In this document: piece after piece, positions 8,847-18,740 of the stretch
How the letters are laid out: each line of letters opens with the position of its first letter
How positions within the stretch are numbered: the first letter of the stretch is position 1
Source: Gracilariopsis chorda
Taxonomy: Eukaryota; Rhodophyta; Florideophyceae; Gracilariales; Gracilariaceae
Direction: 5' to 3'
Assembly: GCA_003194525.1 (NCBI GenBank)
Contig: NBIV01000384.1
Coordinates: 1 to 50,531, forward strand
DNA: 50,531 nucleotides
The notes under the pieces: model-generated
The model's database searches: none
Seen by the model: only the letters and a program-made list of their open reading frames with translations
Told to the model about the DNA's origin: nothing
Position numbers and translations under genes: made by a program

Positions 8847-10658
8847 TTAGTGGTTATTTCCCTGGAGTCGGGCTATCAGAGCATCCCGCATCGCGGTGAC
8901 ATCGCCACTGGCCTCGTTACCTCCCAGCCCCACTTGGCGGAGGAACTGAGAGATCACGGCAGCCTGACCCGCAGGGGCCACGTTCGCCTCACCTGGTGTA
9001 GAGGACCCACCAGTGGGAAGACCGACCGACGGATTGGACGGCTGACTCGCAAGGGCGACTCCAGGAGCATCCATACCATATGGTTCTCCCTCCGCCTCGG
9101 CGTGACCGGCACCTTCGTCGGGCTCGTTGTCGAACATCGGATCCTCACCGTCGTAGACGTTGTAGTACTCATCGGCGTCAACAAAACCGGTCGGATGCCC
9201 CTCGGGGATGTATCTCGGTGCAAACCGGAGCTCGTTCGCTTCCTCCGCGGAGATCTCATGCCCCTCCCAAGGGTTGAAGTAGATGAAGTCACCCGCGAGC
9301 GGAGTTCGACGCCCTGGCGACAGGTCCTGTATCTGGCTACCGGCAGTACGCCCACTCTGCTCTAGAGGAACTGAAGCCCAGTCAACCTGGTCGATGAAAT
9401 CGAGGAGCCCCGCTACTTCGTCAGCGTTTGCCTCACCACCTAGTGGGATTCGTAAGTCCAGCGCTCGGATGGCGGCACGGACCCGCAACGGGATGAACCA
9501 CAGTCTGTACTGGTCATAAACCTCCCAGAGGATGAAAGCCGCTGTGCGGACCGCCCATTCGGTGACCACCACGGACCAGAGCCCGGACTGAGGATCCTCG
9601 ATGAGGTATGAGCCGTAATACGTGATCACGGGAGGCAACTCGATGTAGCAACCTCGGCACGCTTCGAGATGCGACCACCACGGTGGAATCGGAACGTAGC
9701 GACCCCGTCGGTTGACCACGCGGATGCGTTCGACTTCTACGTTCTGATACGGAATCAAATACCCGAATCGGGACCGTGCTTGCCGCTCAAAGCGTACCAT
9801 CGACAAGACGTTGGCCCTCGCTAAGCGACGCATATAGCGGAATTCAGCCCGAATGATCGGTCGTGTCCAGCACACCGCGTCTTGGCGCGCCGCGGGAATG
9901 CTTCTCCACAAGAGTGGTTCCAAACCCGCAAGGCGGTCGAGGTACCCCATTTCACCTTGGGTGCGATACAATCCGATGTCGGAGCCCATACCATCGGGGA
10001 TGGGATACTCAAAGGGAGCCCGGCGAAGCCGTTGATGAGCGAGTAAGACCAACGCCGCGTGCGCGGAAGCTGCTGATTCCCGACCCCGTCGGATTACCGT
10101 GTGCACGGGTATCGCTATGCGATTGCGCCAATCCCACGAAGTGGTCACGATTGCCGGAACGTCCCCCCGGAGCATTCCGTTTCCGTTGGTATACATCGCC
10201 AGAAGAGCATCATTGAACACCGCAGTCGGGTGGAACCACGGCGCCAGCCGGAGAGTCATCGCATGTTGCGAAGGCTGCAGCCCGACCAGCATGTCCTACG
10301 ATGGCCACGCTGCCATTAGATACCCTCCCGTGGGAGCCGCACTCGCATTTGCGCCTGTTTGTTGCGAAGGAGTCGAGAGACCGCTCTGCGGTAGAGGCAC
10401 GGAATGAAATCCGGAGAAGTACTGTAACGGTGTGTTGCTGCCGGTGTTGCCGTTGTTGTTGCCGTTGTTAATCGTAGATGAAGGAAGCCGAGTAATCGGA
10501 GAAGAAGGCCGCGAAAGCGTACGTGTTGTTGGAAGAACCTCGGAAAAGTTGGTCGCAGATTCGCTGTTCGCAGCTAGGTGCTCGTTACCCAGAGTGGGAT
10601 GGAGAACCGGCGAACCGGACTTACATTTAAGGACCTTGCCCGGTGCTTCCGTCGCCAT
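8847..10658 (-). CDS. Antisense ORF inside the chromovirus, unknown function
   Basis: On the minus strand, 604 codons run from an ATG at 10658 (MATEAPGKV) to a stop at 8847, broken only by one TAG at 10296-10298. The pieces are 120 and 484 codons in the same frame. The N-terminal third is Ser/Thr/Asn-rich with NG repeats. The central part is rich in Trp, Tyr, Arg and hydrophobic residues (SWDWRNRIA, PWWSHLEACRGCYIE) and looks folded. The C-terminal 120 residues are acidic, then Gly/Pro-rich. No family was recognised; no zinc knuckle, RT or protease motif is seen. The sense strand here has only short ORFs. The start is about 75 bases inside the 3' LTR, so an antisense LTR promoter is the obvious source of transcript (inference). 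Confidence 0.65.
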
Positions 10659-10732
10659 CGTGGATGTCGTATTCGCACCTCAGGAGGGGGATATGAAGTG
10701 CAATCCTCAAGGAGGAGGACTCAGCGATGCCC
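10659..10732 (+). other. Pre-LTR spacer with polypurine tract candidates
   Basis: Purine-rich AGGAGGGGGATATGAAG (near 10682) and AAGGAGGAGGA (near 10710) precede the 3' LTR and are the likely plus-strand primer region. The tract is not flush with TGTGG at 10733, so the LTR may begin some bases further left; the window edge prevents comparison with the 5' copy. Confidence 0.45.
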
Positions 10733-11595
10733 TGTGGACTTGGTGTTTTTGCCGCTTTCGCGTGTTTATGATTACTACCGCTATTAGCGGGTGTCTCAGC
10801 CCTCAGCGGATCCGCACTGTGCGCCAGGTGCACACCTGTGCATGCGCCGTGTGCCGCCCAAGGCGTGAGTGGACCACGTGTGACACGGATAGTCAAGAGG
10901 AGGTTGGCACCACGGTGTGGACATTTAGTTAATTTATATTTATTATTAATTATTTATCTACGCTACAGTAGGGAGATTACTACACTATGTAGTGGCTCGG
11001 CGACCTCGCCCTGACACTGAGTAAACTTCCCCAACCAGGGTTCTTGGCTCTAAGTCTTTTCCGCTTTCGCGAGTCTTCTACACTCCTCGGAGGTAAAGCT
11101 GCGTTACTAACGGTAGACCTATCCACCCTGCGTCACTAGGAGTATCACCGCCTTGGGCACTTGTCACTTAATTCACCACCGCCGTGTTCTCGCCCCTGTA
11201 TAGGGTTCCTTTGTACCTTTTTCCGTGGTCCCGTTGGCCCACACCCCCGTCGCCCCCAATCGGGCATCCCCCGTATTTCCCTTACCCCACTCTCGTGGTT
11301 CCTACCCCTTTGTGTGGTTGCTCGTCACCGCTGACGCGTGTCTCTCGTGCCGGTATCCCGTGACGTCTTCCCCCACTTACGTGGACTCGTACTCCTTGGA
11401 AGGGCTGTTTTCCCATTCGTGGTGATCCTAATCCTACCGTTTCAACTCTCCCCGCTTGGCGTGAGGGTGAGCCTCGGCTTTACAACCCGACTTCGTCGTG
11501 CTCATCCGGAGAGGCTCCGTTCGCTGTGTTACCCTCCAGAGGGGAAGATTCCAAACGTCTTCGTGTGTTGTCCCGCTTGCGGGTATTGCACTACA
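10733..11595 (+). repeat. 3' LTR of the chromovirus
   Basis: Matches 1-861 almost base for base. It ends CACTACA, after which the two flanks diverge (AAGTGG inside the element, ATATCCC outside). Differences from the 5' copy include G to A near 72, one C less at 296-298 in the 5' copy, and A/T near 836. Confidence 0.93.
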
Positions 11596-12065
11596 ATATC
11601 CCGTTGCCTACGGTGTGCTCAACCTCCTTGCTCGCCAAGATACCCCTCTTGAAGATTGTTCCCATTGTTGTGGTTTCGCCCGTGTATACGGTATATTTCT
11701 CGGCAGTGCCGGGCCTCCCCCGAGCCACTCGCGTGACTCGTTGTCGTCCCTTTCCTTTGTCCCATTCCACCCATATTCCTTTATATTTCCCCTTTCCTAT
11801 TTAGGATAGTTCCCGCTATCCGCGGCTCATACCGACATCTGTCGTGTGTGCGCCACTGTGTGGAGTCATCCCTCCTCACCGGAGTATTGCATTGTGTTAC
11901 AGGTTTACCTATTCATCTTCCTGCGCTAGTCGCGAAGGTTGAACTCGAGTTACACCCGACTTCGTCGTGTCATCCCTGGAAGGGCTCTTTCGCTGTGCTA
12001 CCCTCGTGAGAGGAAGATCCCGAACGTCTTCGGCGTGTTTCCCCATCATTGGGCATTGCACTACA
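11596..12065 (+). repeat. 3' half of an older, related Gypsy LTR
   Basis: The stretch just outside the 3' LTR resembles the last 450 or so bases of that same LTR in diverged form. CGACTTCGTCGTG, a GAAGAT..C..AACGTCTTCG block and a terminal GGGCATTGCACTACAA occur in the same order (compare 11480-11596 with 11950-12066). It has no ORF. The young element therefore inserted into, or beside, an LTR of a sister family whose other half may lie left of the window. Confidence 0.75.
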
Positions 12066-12184
12066 ATTAGTACTGGATCCACCCCGAGACCAATATCTAC
12101 ATGGTTGGGAAAACAATTCAGCGAAGGCTATATCGATCATATGCACTTGGAACCTGATCATAAACGACATCAACAATCGTCCCA

Positions 12185-12392
12185 CTGCGCTGCCATTCGA
12201 CCTAGTACACGCCTCCTCACCATTTCTCATCGGGTTGGACGTGAAACGATTCGCCAATACAATGAACCGCACTGAGCCCCAGCTACTCAGCTTTAAACGA
12301 CCAATGGATAGTGGTGAACGCGTTTTTCTGATATATATAGAGAACGACACCCATGGAAATGATAGGCTGAGGATAGAACTAATCCCACACTG
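12185..12392 (+). pseudogene. Copia protease-region fragment
   Basis: Reads LPFDLVHASSPFLIGLDVKR and continues to a stop at 12391. The LIGLDV motif matches the C-terminal ILG.D part of retropepsins upstream of Copia integrase. The catalytic part is not recognisable. Confidence 0.4.
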
Positions 12393-13075
12393 AACCTCAA
12401 TGTTAGCCACCCCGATTGTTATGAACAGAGGTGCAGTGGTTGAATTGGTTGGAAGTCGATGGTGATGATCCGAGTTAGAAGTTCGGAAAATCCATCGGGG
12501 TTTATATAGAGTTTCTAGTCTAGTTCTATCAGTGCCACTAGTCGATGAAAATTCGTCCGAGTTAAACGGAATGATGCTTGGTGTTCGTGCTGGCCTCCGT
12601 ACGCGACTGGTTTACCGGGTTTAGTGCCAGATCTAGTCGTTTGATGACTTGGCAAATTCCATCATTGCTGATGATTTGTCATCAGGCAAGGTCTTGAGGA
12701 TCTGGCATGAACCCAGGGTGCCAGTGATGACTTGGCACGACTCCCTCGGGAATCTTCCATGACCGTTCGATCCCTGCTGTACCGTGTGAAGTGTCTGTCA
12801 ACGTTTGGAGTAGTAGAAAAAGTGTAATTTAGAGCCAATATGTGCACGTGGTCAACCAAGACTTCTTTGAAAAGAACATGTAGTCATGTCATACTGACAG
12901 GGTGTCACGAAGATGTCAACTCGGCTTTGAGACCAGCGTGGTATAACAATTGGGTAACCGATTTCTTCAGCAGATCGAGTAGAATAAAACTAGCTGATTT
13001 CTGCACGTTAGAACTGATGCTAGAGCCAACCAACTATACTCAAAGAAAGGTAAATAGTAACTAATTCTAACAGCG

Positions 13076-13984
13076 ATGCCAAATTCCACCCTACGAATCG
13101 ACAAGAACGCGCTGAAAAAGATACATCAATTCACGAACGCGACTGCCACTGAAATGAAAGCAATACTGAAGGAGGCTGGCAACCTGATGGACGCCCTAAG
13201 CCAACCATGTGATGCTATCCATGACGCCTGCGATGTGTGCGCCTCTACTGGACGCCCTGCCCATCGCAAAAACGTTTCTCTCACACAAGTGAGTGAAGCA
13301 TTCAACGAGTCCGTACAAGCAGATTTTCTCGTCGTTTACATAGAGAACGTCAAATACGAAGTTATTAACATTATTGATGCTGGTAAAAACTACGGCGAGA
13401 GGTCCACTGTCACGAAGCAAGACGCAAGCGACTTATGCAATAAGCTGGAGTCGGAATGGATGTATATCCATGGAGCCCCAAAATTCTTCAGCGCAGACAC
13501 TGAATTCACGAAACCAGTTCTCAAGAAACTCATGAGATCACATGCGATCCAGATGGAAGATCGACCCGCTAGGTGTTCTTCTAAGAATGGCAAGATCGAG
13601 CGCAATAATGACTTGTTCAAGTCAATCTTCGCCGGAGTATCTAAAGAGACTCCTATCGCCTCAACGAGAACCATAGTCGCCCGCATGTCCTTCCTGTGCA
13701 CTCTTTTTCACGTCAACTCGACCTTAAGCTCTTTCCAACTCGCCAGAGGATATTCCACGTCACTACTTGGAATCCCAGCCACTCGGGTTCCAGAAGAAAT
13801 ACTCCATGCTCACAAACGCACAACAGCAACTCGCGCGCTGCAAAAACTTTTGAAAGCACAAAACAACCATCTGGTACCGCCCCATTTCGTCAGACCCGGC
13901 ACATCTATCTGGGTCTGTTACAATACATCGAAGCAGAACCATCCAATTAGCCACGGTCACGGAGGCTACCGCATTCTACGTTAA
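13076..13984 (+). pseudogene. Copia integrase domain
   Basis: The 302-residue open frame has the HHCC-type N-terminus (KKIHQF ... CDVCASTGRP). The core follows with an Asp in QADFLVVYI, an Asp in FSADTEF and a Glu in KNGKIERNN, in the order and spacing of a D,D,E integrase. It is intact as a frame, but the flanking gag/protease and RT parts are broken, so it is listed as part of a dead element. Confidence 0.8.
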
Positions 13985-14419
13985 ATGTAGACGATCATAC
14001 CGAGCCCGCCGATGAGAGTTGCATGCGAACACGCCCGGCTTGTTCCAGATGGAAAACTAGCCAGCGAGCTACAGGAAGGATTACTAGAAGATATCCTCGC
14101 AGACGGAGCACCAGACACAGCGCACAGTATTCAAGACGACTTAGTGGTGGAAAATGAATCAGAACAGATCATGATCGTCATTTTGGCTCCGACTATGCAT
14201 TAGATGATGAAACATCCTTTTCGTAGCACCGAAGCTCATTCTTCTCCACTACGGTAATTTGCGAACCTTCGCGCGACATCGGGCACGAGAAAGCAGAAGG
14301 TCCACCACAAGCATCGGATATACAACTCCAGTCGGACGAGCAAAGCGTCCTCAGTGAGATCTACGCTGCAATTGGAAAGGAACAAGTCACACGCAGAAGA
14401 ATGGACTGCGCACGGCCAT

Positions 14420-15363
14420 GGATTATCGATAAAGTAGTAGCCAAGGAAATTGAGAATGCATGGGACGGCGCATACAGAGGTACTTGAGAAAGATGTCCCC
14501 CCGAACGCTAACGTGACTAGCACCCACGTGGTGTATAAAGTAAAGAAGGAGGAAAAAGGTCAGAAAAGAATGAAGGCCAGACTGGGCCCGCATGGTAACC
14601 GCGATAAAGAGAAAGGCAAAATCAAAAACGATTCTGCCAGTACCCATTTTGACGTTATACGCATCCTTTTATAGCTAGCATGTATCCGTAGATTCCGACT
14701 TGGATATATCGACAAAAAAGAGGCGTATCTTCAAAGCGGCCCCATCACCAGAGATCTATATGTGCGCCTACCGCCCGAATGGAAAGGCCGTCGTGGAATC
14801 ATATGGAAGTGGATTAAGCTCCTCTACGGTATCAGCAGGCAGGAAAGCAGTGGGCTATTGTCATCGAGAGCTGGTTATTGAATGAATCAAGTTTTTCATG
14901 GAACTTTGGAATAAATCCACTCTACATTTGGCGAGCGGAAGATGGACCAATAGCGCTGCTACTCGCCAAGTTGACAGATGACATTCTAATCTCCGGATCC
15001 ACCCATGACATATGGGGCTTTGCTATGGAGATTGATCAACGCTTTTGTGTCAGAAAAACGATTATTGACAATGAATTCAAGTTTAATGGATGCAGTACCA
15101 AACAGTACGATGATAACACCATTCAACTGTCGATGGAAGAATACACGAAGTCTATGAATCCGATTAGTATCAGCAGAACGCGCAAGGCTATGAGACGACA
15201 CGCAGCACAAACTCATGAGATTCGATCGTATCGTACCCTTGCAGGAGAGCTCATCTGGTTAGGATACGTATCATTACCACAAGCTGCTTACGTTGGTTCG
15301 TTGATGCAACAAAAGATAAGTAGACTCACGTTGGCTCATTTGATTGATGCAAAAAGATGTTGA
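14420..15363 (+). pseudogene. Copia reverse transcriptase, frame-broken
   Basis: Three frames carry RT pieces: VVYKVKKEEKGQKRMKARL near 14530-14585; a Copia palm stretch (IDKKEAYLQSG ... LYVRLPPEWKG ... KLLYGISRQ) near 14705-14850; and from 14878 the LTDDILISG catalytic-loop region, where the family has VDD. The last continues through YRTLAGELIWLGYVSLPQAAY. Stops and shifts between the pieces rule out function. Confidence 0.85.
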
Positions 15364-15504
15364 ATAAGCTCAAAACTCATCCACTACTTATCACTTTTCG
15401 TCGCTTTATTGGGTATATTTGACAAGATAGAGTGGTTTCTTCTCTGATTCATCCTTTAAGATCTCACACACCTAGATATATGGGCGGACGGGAATAATAA
15501 CTAA

Positions 15505-15868
15505 AATGAGATATAGAACAAACGATGACGCAACGATCTATCATATAATCGACTGGTCTAGCGCTAAGCGGAAACAATTATCGTACTCATCATAAGGCGC
15601 AGAGTTCTTGCGTGTACTGAGGCAGAAGAACGTTGTTTTTACCTGAACTCTAAGCATAAGTCTATATCACCGATGGACAAGTTCACCCATACTCTACACA
15701 TTGGTTCAAAATGATTGTTTGACACTATTGCAACACTACAAGAAGGAAAGGAATACAGGCTGATACCAACGGTGTAACGGTTGAGAGACTCTTTTAAAGA
15801 CCGAAAGATGAATATACTTCGATGGATACAAGGAAAATTCAACGTTGCTGATGCATTAAAGAAATAAA
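15505..15868 (+). pseudogene. Copia RNase H remnant
   Basis: Frames read IIDWSSAKRKQLSYSS followed by a stop and GAEFL, then SFKDRKMNILRWIQGKFNVADALKK. These match the WSSKKQ..SS..AE and W..G..N.AD.LTK motifs of Copia RNase H. At least two stops and one shift are present. Confidence 0.7.
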
Positions 15869-16005
15869 ATCCATCTATGCACAGAATTTTGAATCGCTTC
15901 TGTGTAACAGGTTCCTTGACTCTCCCGAATCACAGATCGTTCTACCTAGATAGTGAAGCCTGGAAATAAGAGTTGCAGCAAATAGTTTGCTGCAACTAGG
16001 AGGCG

Positions 16006-16360
16006 TGTAAGATACATGACGATTGAACACAGCATTATAAGAATGCTGCACGCTAATTACAGGGATTTTGTATCTCCTAATACAATGATGATTGAAGAGT
16101 GCCATGCTCTAATTATGAAGACATTTTATTGCCTAATACAATGATGAAAAGGCGCTGCCGCCCGAATGAGATTGTCAGTAACGACCTTGCCAATGGTCAC
16201 AGCAGAACGACAATAAGAGGCCCAGCCTGGGTTCGAGTAAAGACAGAACGGCGGCGGCAAGATGTAGCAACGAAGCCCAGCTCTGTGCTGAACCAGACTT
16301 CATACTTGAGCCACATCTGCGACTACAACCCCACGACATGTCCGACAACAGTCTAACTCT
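16006..16360 (+). repeat. Putative start of Copia 3' LTR with internal repeat
   Basis: TAGGAGGCG followed by TGTAAGATAC at 16006 resembles a Copia polypurine tract and LTR start. Within it, CCTAATACAATGATGA occurs exactly at 16076-16091 and 16132-16147 as part of an imperfect two-unit tandem repeat. The 3' boundary is not defined. Confidence 0.35.
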
Positions 16361-16927
16361 TTTCAAAACTGTTATGCAAAGAAACTGTTGCTAAGAGTCA
16401 AAAAGGGTGCAGGATCATATCAGGAAGCTTGTGTGGATTACTTATCCTACTCAACAATACCTTCAAAAGTCCAATTTCTTTGCACCAGTGAATGAGCAAA
16501 GGGTTAGACCGCAAACCCTTTGGTAGTAAAGGGTTACCCTTCGCACCAACGGTAGATATCATACCGTCGGTAAGTTTGCCCTCCCCGAGTCTGCACCGTG
16601 CAAGAGCATTTGGTAGGGACAGCAAACAATACATGGTGGCTCATATTTCGAGATGATCAGGGGCAGGATTGCTTGCCACCGAATGTATTCTGCAACCTCA
16701 TTGGCCTTTCACTTTCGCAAGTCATACTGTATCGAGCGCCACAGACCGCATCTAAACTACCCACCACCACCACACCTTCCACGTCGCAACGCCACCTCCC
16801 GTACCCGTCGAGAATAGCACAAACCACAGCTCATAAGCACTTCCCGCCAGTCCTCTTCATCATCAACAATCAAGAGCATCATCCTTTTGCCCAGGTAAGC
16901 GCCGTTTTCCAAACGTGCGTCTCGAAA
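16361..16927. other. Upstream region of the coproporphyrinogen-oxidase-like gene
   Basis: No transposon motif or convincing ORF seen. The downstream gene's frame is open back to 16598, but the sequence there looks noncoding (Pro/Thr-rich, CA-rich). A GTAAG splice-donor-like site at about 16895 leaves open a 5' UTR intron. Confidence 0.4.
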
Positions 16928-17974
16928 ATGTCCGCTTTCATCCTCGCACCGCCACTTCCCCATCGAAGACCACCCTGTCGCACCTCATTGGTCACAGCCC
17001 GTCAAGCAAACCATCACAACGACAATAGCTTTCCCCCCTCTTCAGTAAGTCTCGATCCATTTCACGGTTTCGAATCCTTCTGCCATCGCACACAACAAAC
17101 ACTCGCTAGAGACACGGCAATAGTAGATGGATTGGGTACATTCGCCCCACCTCCGCAGACCTTACACCACTCCGAACCGCAACGCAAGAAACGCTTAGAA
17201 ATGCGAGGCGGTCGTGCATTTCGCGCAGCGGTAGTAGACGTATGGCGGAGCACAGAGCTCGTACCGAATCGAAACTCACGTGTTATAACATACCGCAATC
17301 ATACGGGAGACATGGAGTATTTGAAAGAAAGCGTTGGCGTATCGCTCAATCTGGTCCCCAGAGATGCATCATTACCGTGTTTAAGGGCCGATGCACATTA
17401 CTTTCAGATTGGCGCCGGCAGAGTTGCGTGGTGGTTTGCCGGAACCGCAGACTTGAGCGTTGGTTCTCAAGCTTCTCCTACAAAGTTTGAAAACTTGGTG
17501 GCGTCGTTTCTGAACACGTGGGAGCGACTTAGGAGCCGTCATAGAGTGGAAGGTCGTGCTCAGAAGTCCGCCTTCCTCGATGCTTGTATGAGCATTGACG
17601 ATGATGTGCCTGTGGAAAGAGTGGACCGCGAAACCAGTTTCAACTTCATTAGCGAAGTGGTAGACACGCTGTTACCATCGTACTTGCCGTTGCTAGAAGG
17701 CCGCGGTCACGATATAGCGTTTGAAGACTGGAAGGGGCACGAGGTTGGCGAAGCTCTCACTGAAACTGGCGCCTTCGGAAATGAGACCGTGGAGACTTTT
17801 TGCATATCCGGTGGTGCCAGCTGCGAAAGTACGACGCTTCGCGCAAACCCATTAGGCTCGTGGCGCTTTTCGCTGGCTCCGTCTACCATGACAGCCGCTG
17901 GACGTGTGTATGATGCACTTCGTAGCGACAAACGTGGTGCACGTCCGTCTCTTGTGTACATCGATACCTCGTAG
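16928..17974 (+). CDS. Divergent coproporphyrinogen III oxidase-like protein
   Basis: The 348-residue product from the ATG at 16928 has a 50-60 residue basic, Ser-rich N-terminus with Phe at position 4, like a plastid transit peptide. Residues 106-308 align by eye with oxygen-dependent coproporphyrinogen oxidase (HemF/CPOX): W near 106, YLKESVGVSLNLV (where CPOX has FEKAGVNVSVV), HYFQ, WWFAGTADL at 168-176 (CPOX WWFGGGTDL), PSYLPLLEGR at 250-259, and GGASCESTTLRANP at 295-308 (CPOX GGRIESIL.SLP). CPOX carries out the two decarboxylations that give protoporphyrinogen IX. Several conserved Arg appear missing here: the RRGRYVEFN..YDRGT block is unrecognisable and the Arg of GGRIES is Ala. It may bind a porphyrin without catalysis, or do another reaction. 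The longer frame back to 16598 was not used. Confidence 0.7.
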   Translation: MSAFILAPPLPHRRPPCRTSLVTARQANHHNDNSFPPSSVSLDPFHGFESFCHRTQQTLARDTAIVDGLGTFAPPPQTLHHSEPQRKKRLEMRGGRAFRAAVVDVWRSTELVPNRNSRVITYRNHTGDMEYLKESVGVSLNLVPRDASLPCLRADAHYFQIGAGRVAWWFAGTADLSVGSQASPTKFENLVASFLNTWERLRSRHRVEGRAQKSAFLDACMSIDDDVPVERVDRETSFNFISEVVDTLLPSYLPLLEGRGHDIAFEDWKGHEVGEALTETGAFGNETVETFCISGGASCESTTLRANPLGSWRFSLAPSTMTAAGRVYDALRSDKRGARPSLVYIDTS

Positions 17975-18740
17975 TATTCACGAGATACTGCACCACACTA
18001 CCTTTACCCTGTACAATGTAAATATGTTTCAAACATTTCCTCCAAGGACCCGTCCATCTTCACAGTTCAGTTCCCCGTGCCACGTTGGCGTTGCCCACAT
18101 CTTGCGATGAGATGCGCCACTCCTTCGCCGCGCCCTTGTACCAGTCAACGCTCCAGCACTGCTTTCCCTAAATCGCCCCTCTGCATAGTAAAAAGAAGAA
18201 AGAAAAGCGGATATGGGCAGTTTACCAGTGCAGTTTCTTTCTCTTTGACATCCTTTGCTGAACACTTGGGAACGTAGTTACGGGGGGAGGTTACCCTGCT
18301 ACGATTCGTGATGTACCGTAGACCGCCGGACGTGGTTGTAGCAAAGCGGTCTAATAGTAGCTTGCCAAGGGATGCCGCTTGTGATTTAGAGCAACAACTC
18401 CGAAACACCACAATAGACGATGCATTATGTATGATGAAGGTGTGGCGCAGAGCCCCCTGCAAAGGTGCCAAAAACAGGCAACGTGTGTTCGATGGGCAGT
18501 TTCCTGGTCTTTTTATTATTCTTATGTATCACCAAAAACTACTCGATCTCTTCTCTACCGGGATCCATTCAGACCTTCACATCACTGTTTTGTAGGAAAA
18601 CCTTCACATCATCACCGCCACGCAAAGGTATAGGGATACCACATTGTGCGAACAGGTATTCTTGTACGCTTAGGCGCCTAAGACATCCCCTTCCGCAAGT
18701 CCTACTGCAACCCTTTTGAACACCAACCTGCCGTCAACAA
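17975..18740. other. Convergent intergenic region
   Basis: Lies between the 3' ends of the coproporphyrinogen-oxidase-like and kelch genes. Only short ORFs without recognisable content. A 14-base palindrome (CTTAGGCGCCTAAG) occurs near 18669. Confidence 0.5.

Larger units (their letters stand above)
1..11595 (+). mobile_element. Ty3/Gypsy chromovirus-type LTR retrotransposon
   Basis: Two direct repeats of about 862 bp flank an internal region that encodes, in order, Gag with a zinc knuckle, an aspartic protease, RT, RNase H, integrase and a chromodomain. That order and the chromodomain identify a Ty3/Gypsy chromovirus. The window starts one base inside the 5' LTR if the LTR begins TGTGG, as the 3' copy at 10733 suggests. 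The two LTRs differ by about five substitutions and three one-base indels, so insertion was recent. Odd features are an antisense ORF of about 600 codons before the 3' LTR, a lost integrase catalytic Asp and several frame breaks. The 5' target duplication lies outside the window. Confidence 0.95.
12185..15871 (+). mobile_element. Degenerate Ty1/Copia retrotransposon
   Basis: Pieces of protease, integrase, RT and RNase H occur in that order, integrase before RT, which defines Copia. Frames are broken by many stops and shifts, so it is an old, dead copy. Clear 5' LTR sequence was not found. The stretch 12400-13075 between protease and integrase pieces has no readable domain. Confidence 0.85.

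Noticed and set aside
16021..16147. CRISPR-like spaced repeat
   Set aside because: Only two imperfect units in a eukaryotic transposon remnant; an ordinary tandem duplication.
16598..16927. 110-codon upstream extension of the coproporphyrinogen-oxidase-like ORF
   Set aside because: CA- and Pro/Thr-rich sequence without homology; the ATG at 16928 gives a transit-like N-terminus.
18669..18682. Palindrome CTTAGGCGCCTAAG
   Set aside because: Isolated short palindrome with no neighbouring copy or gene context.
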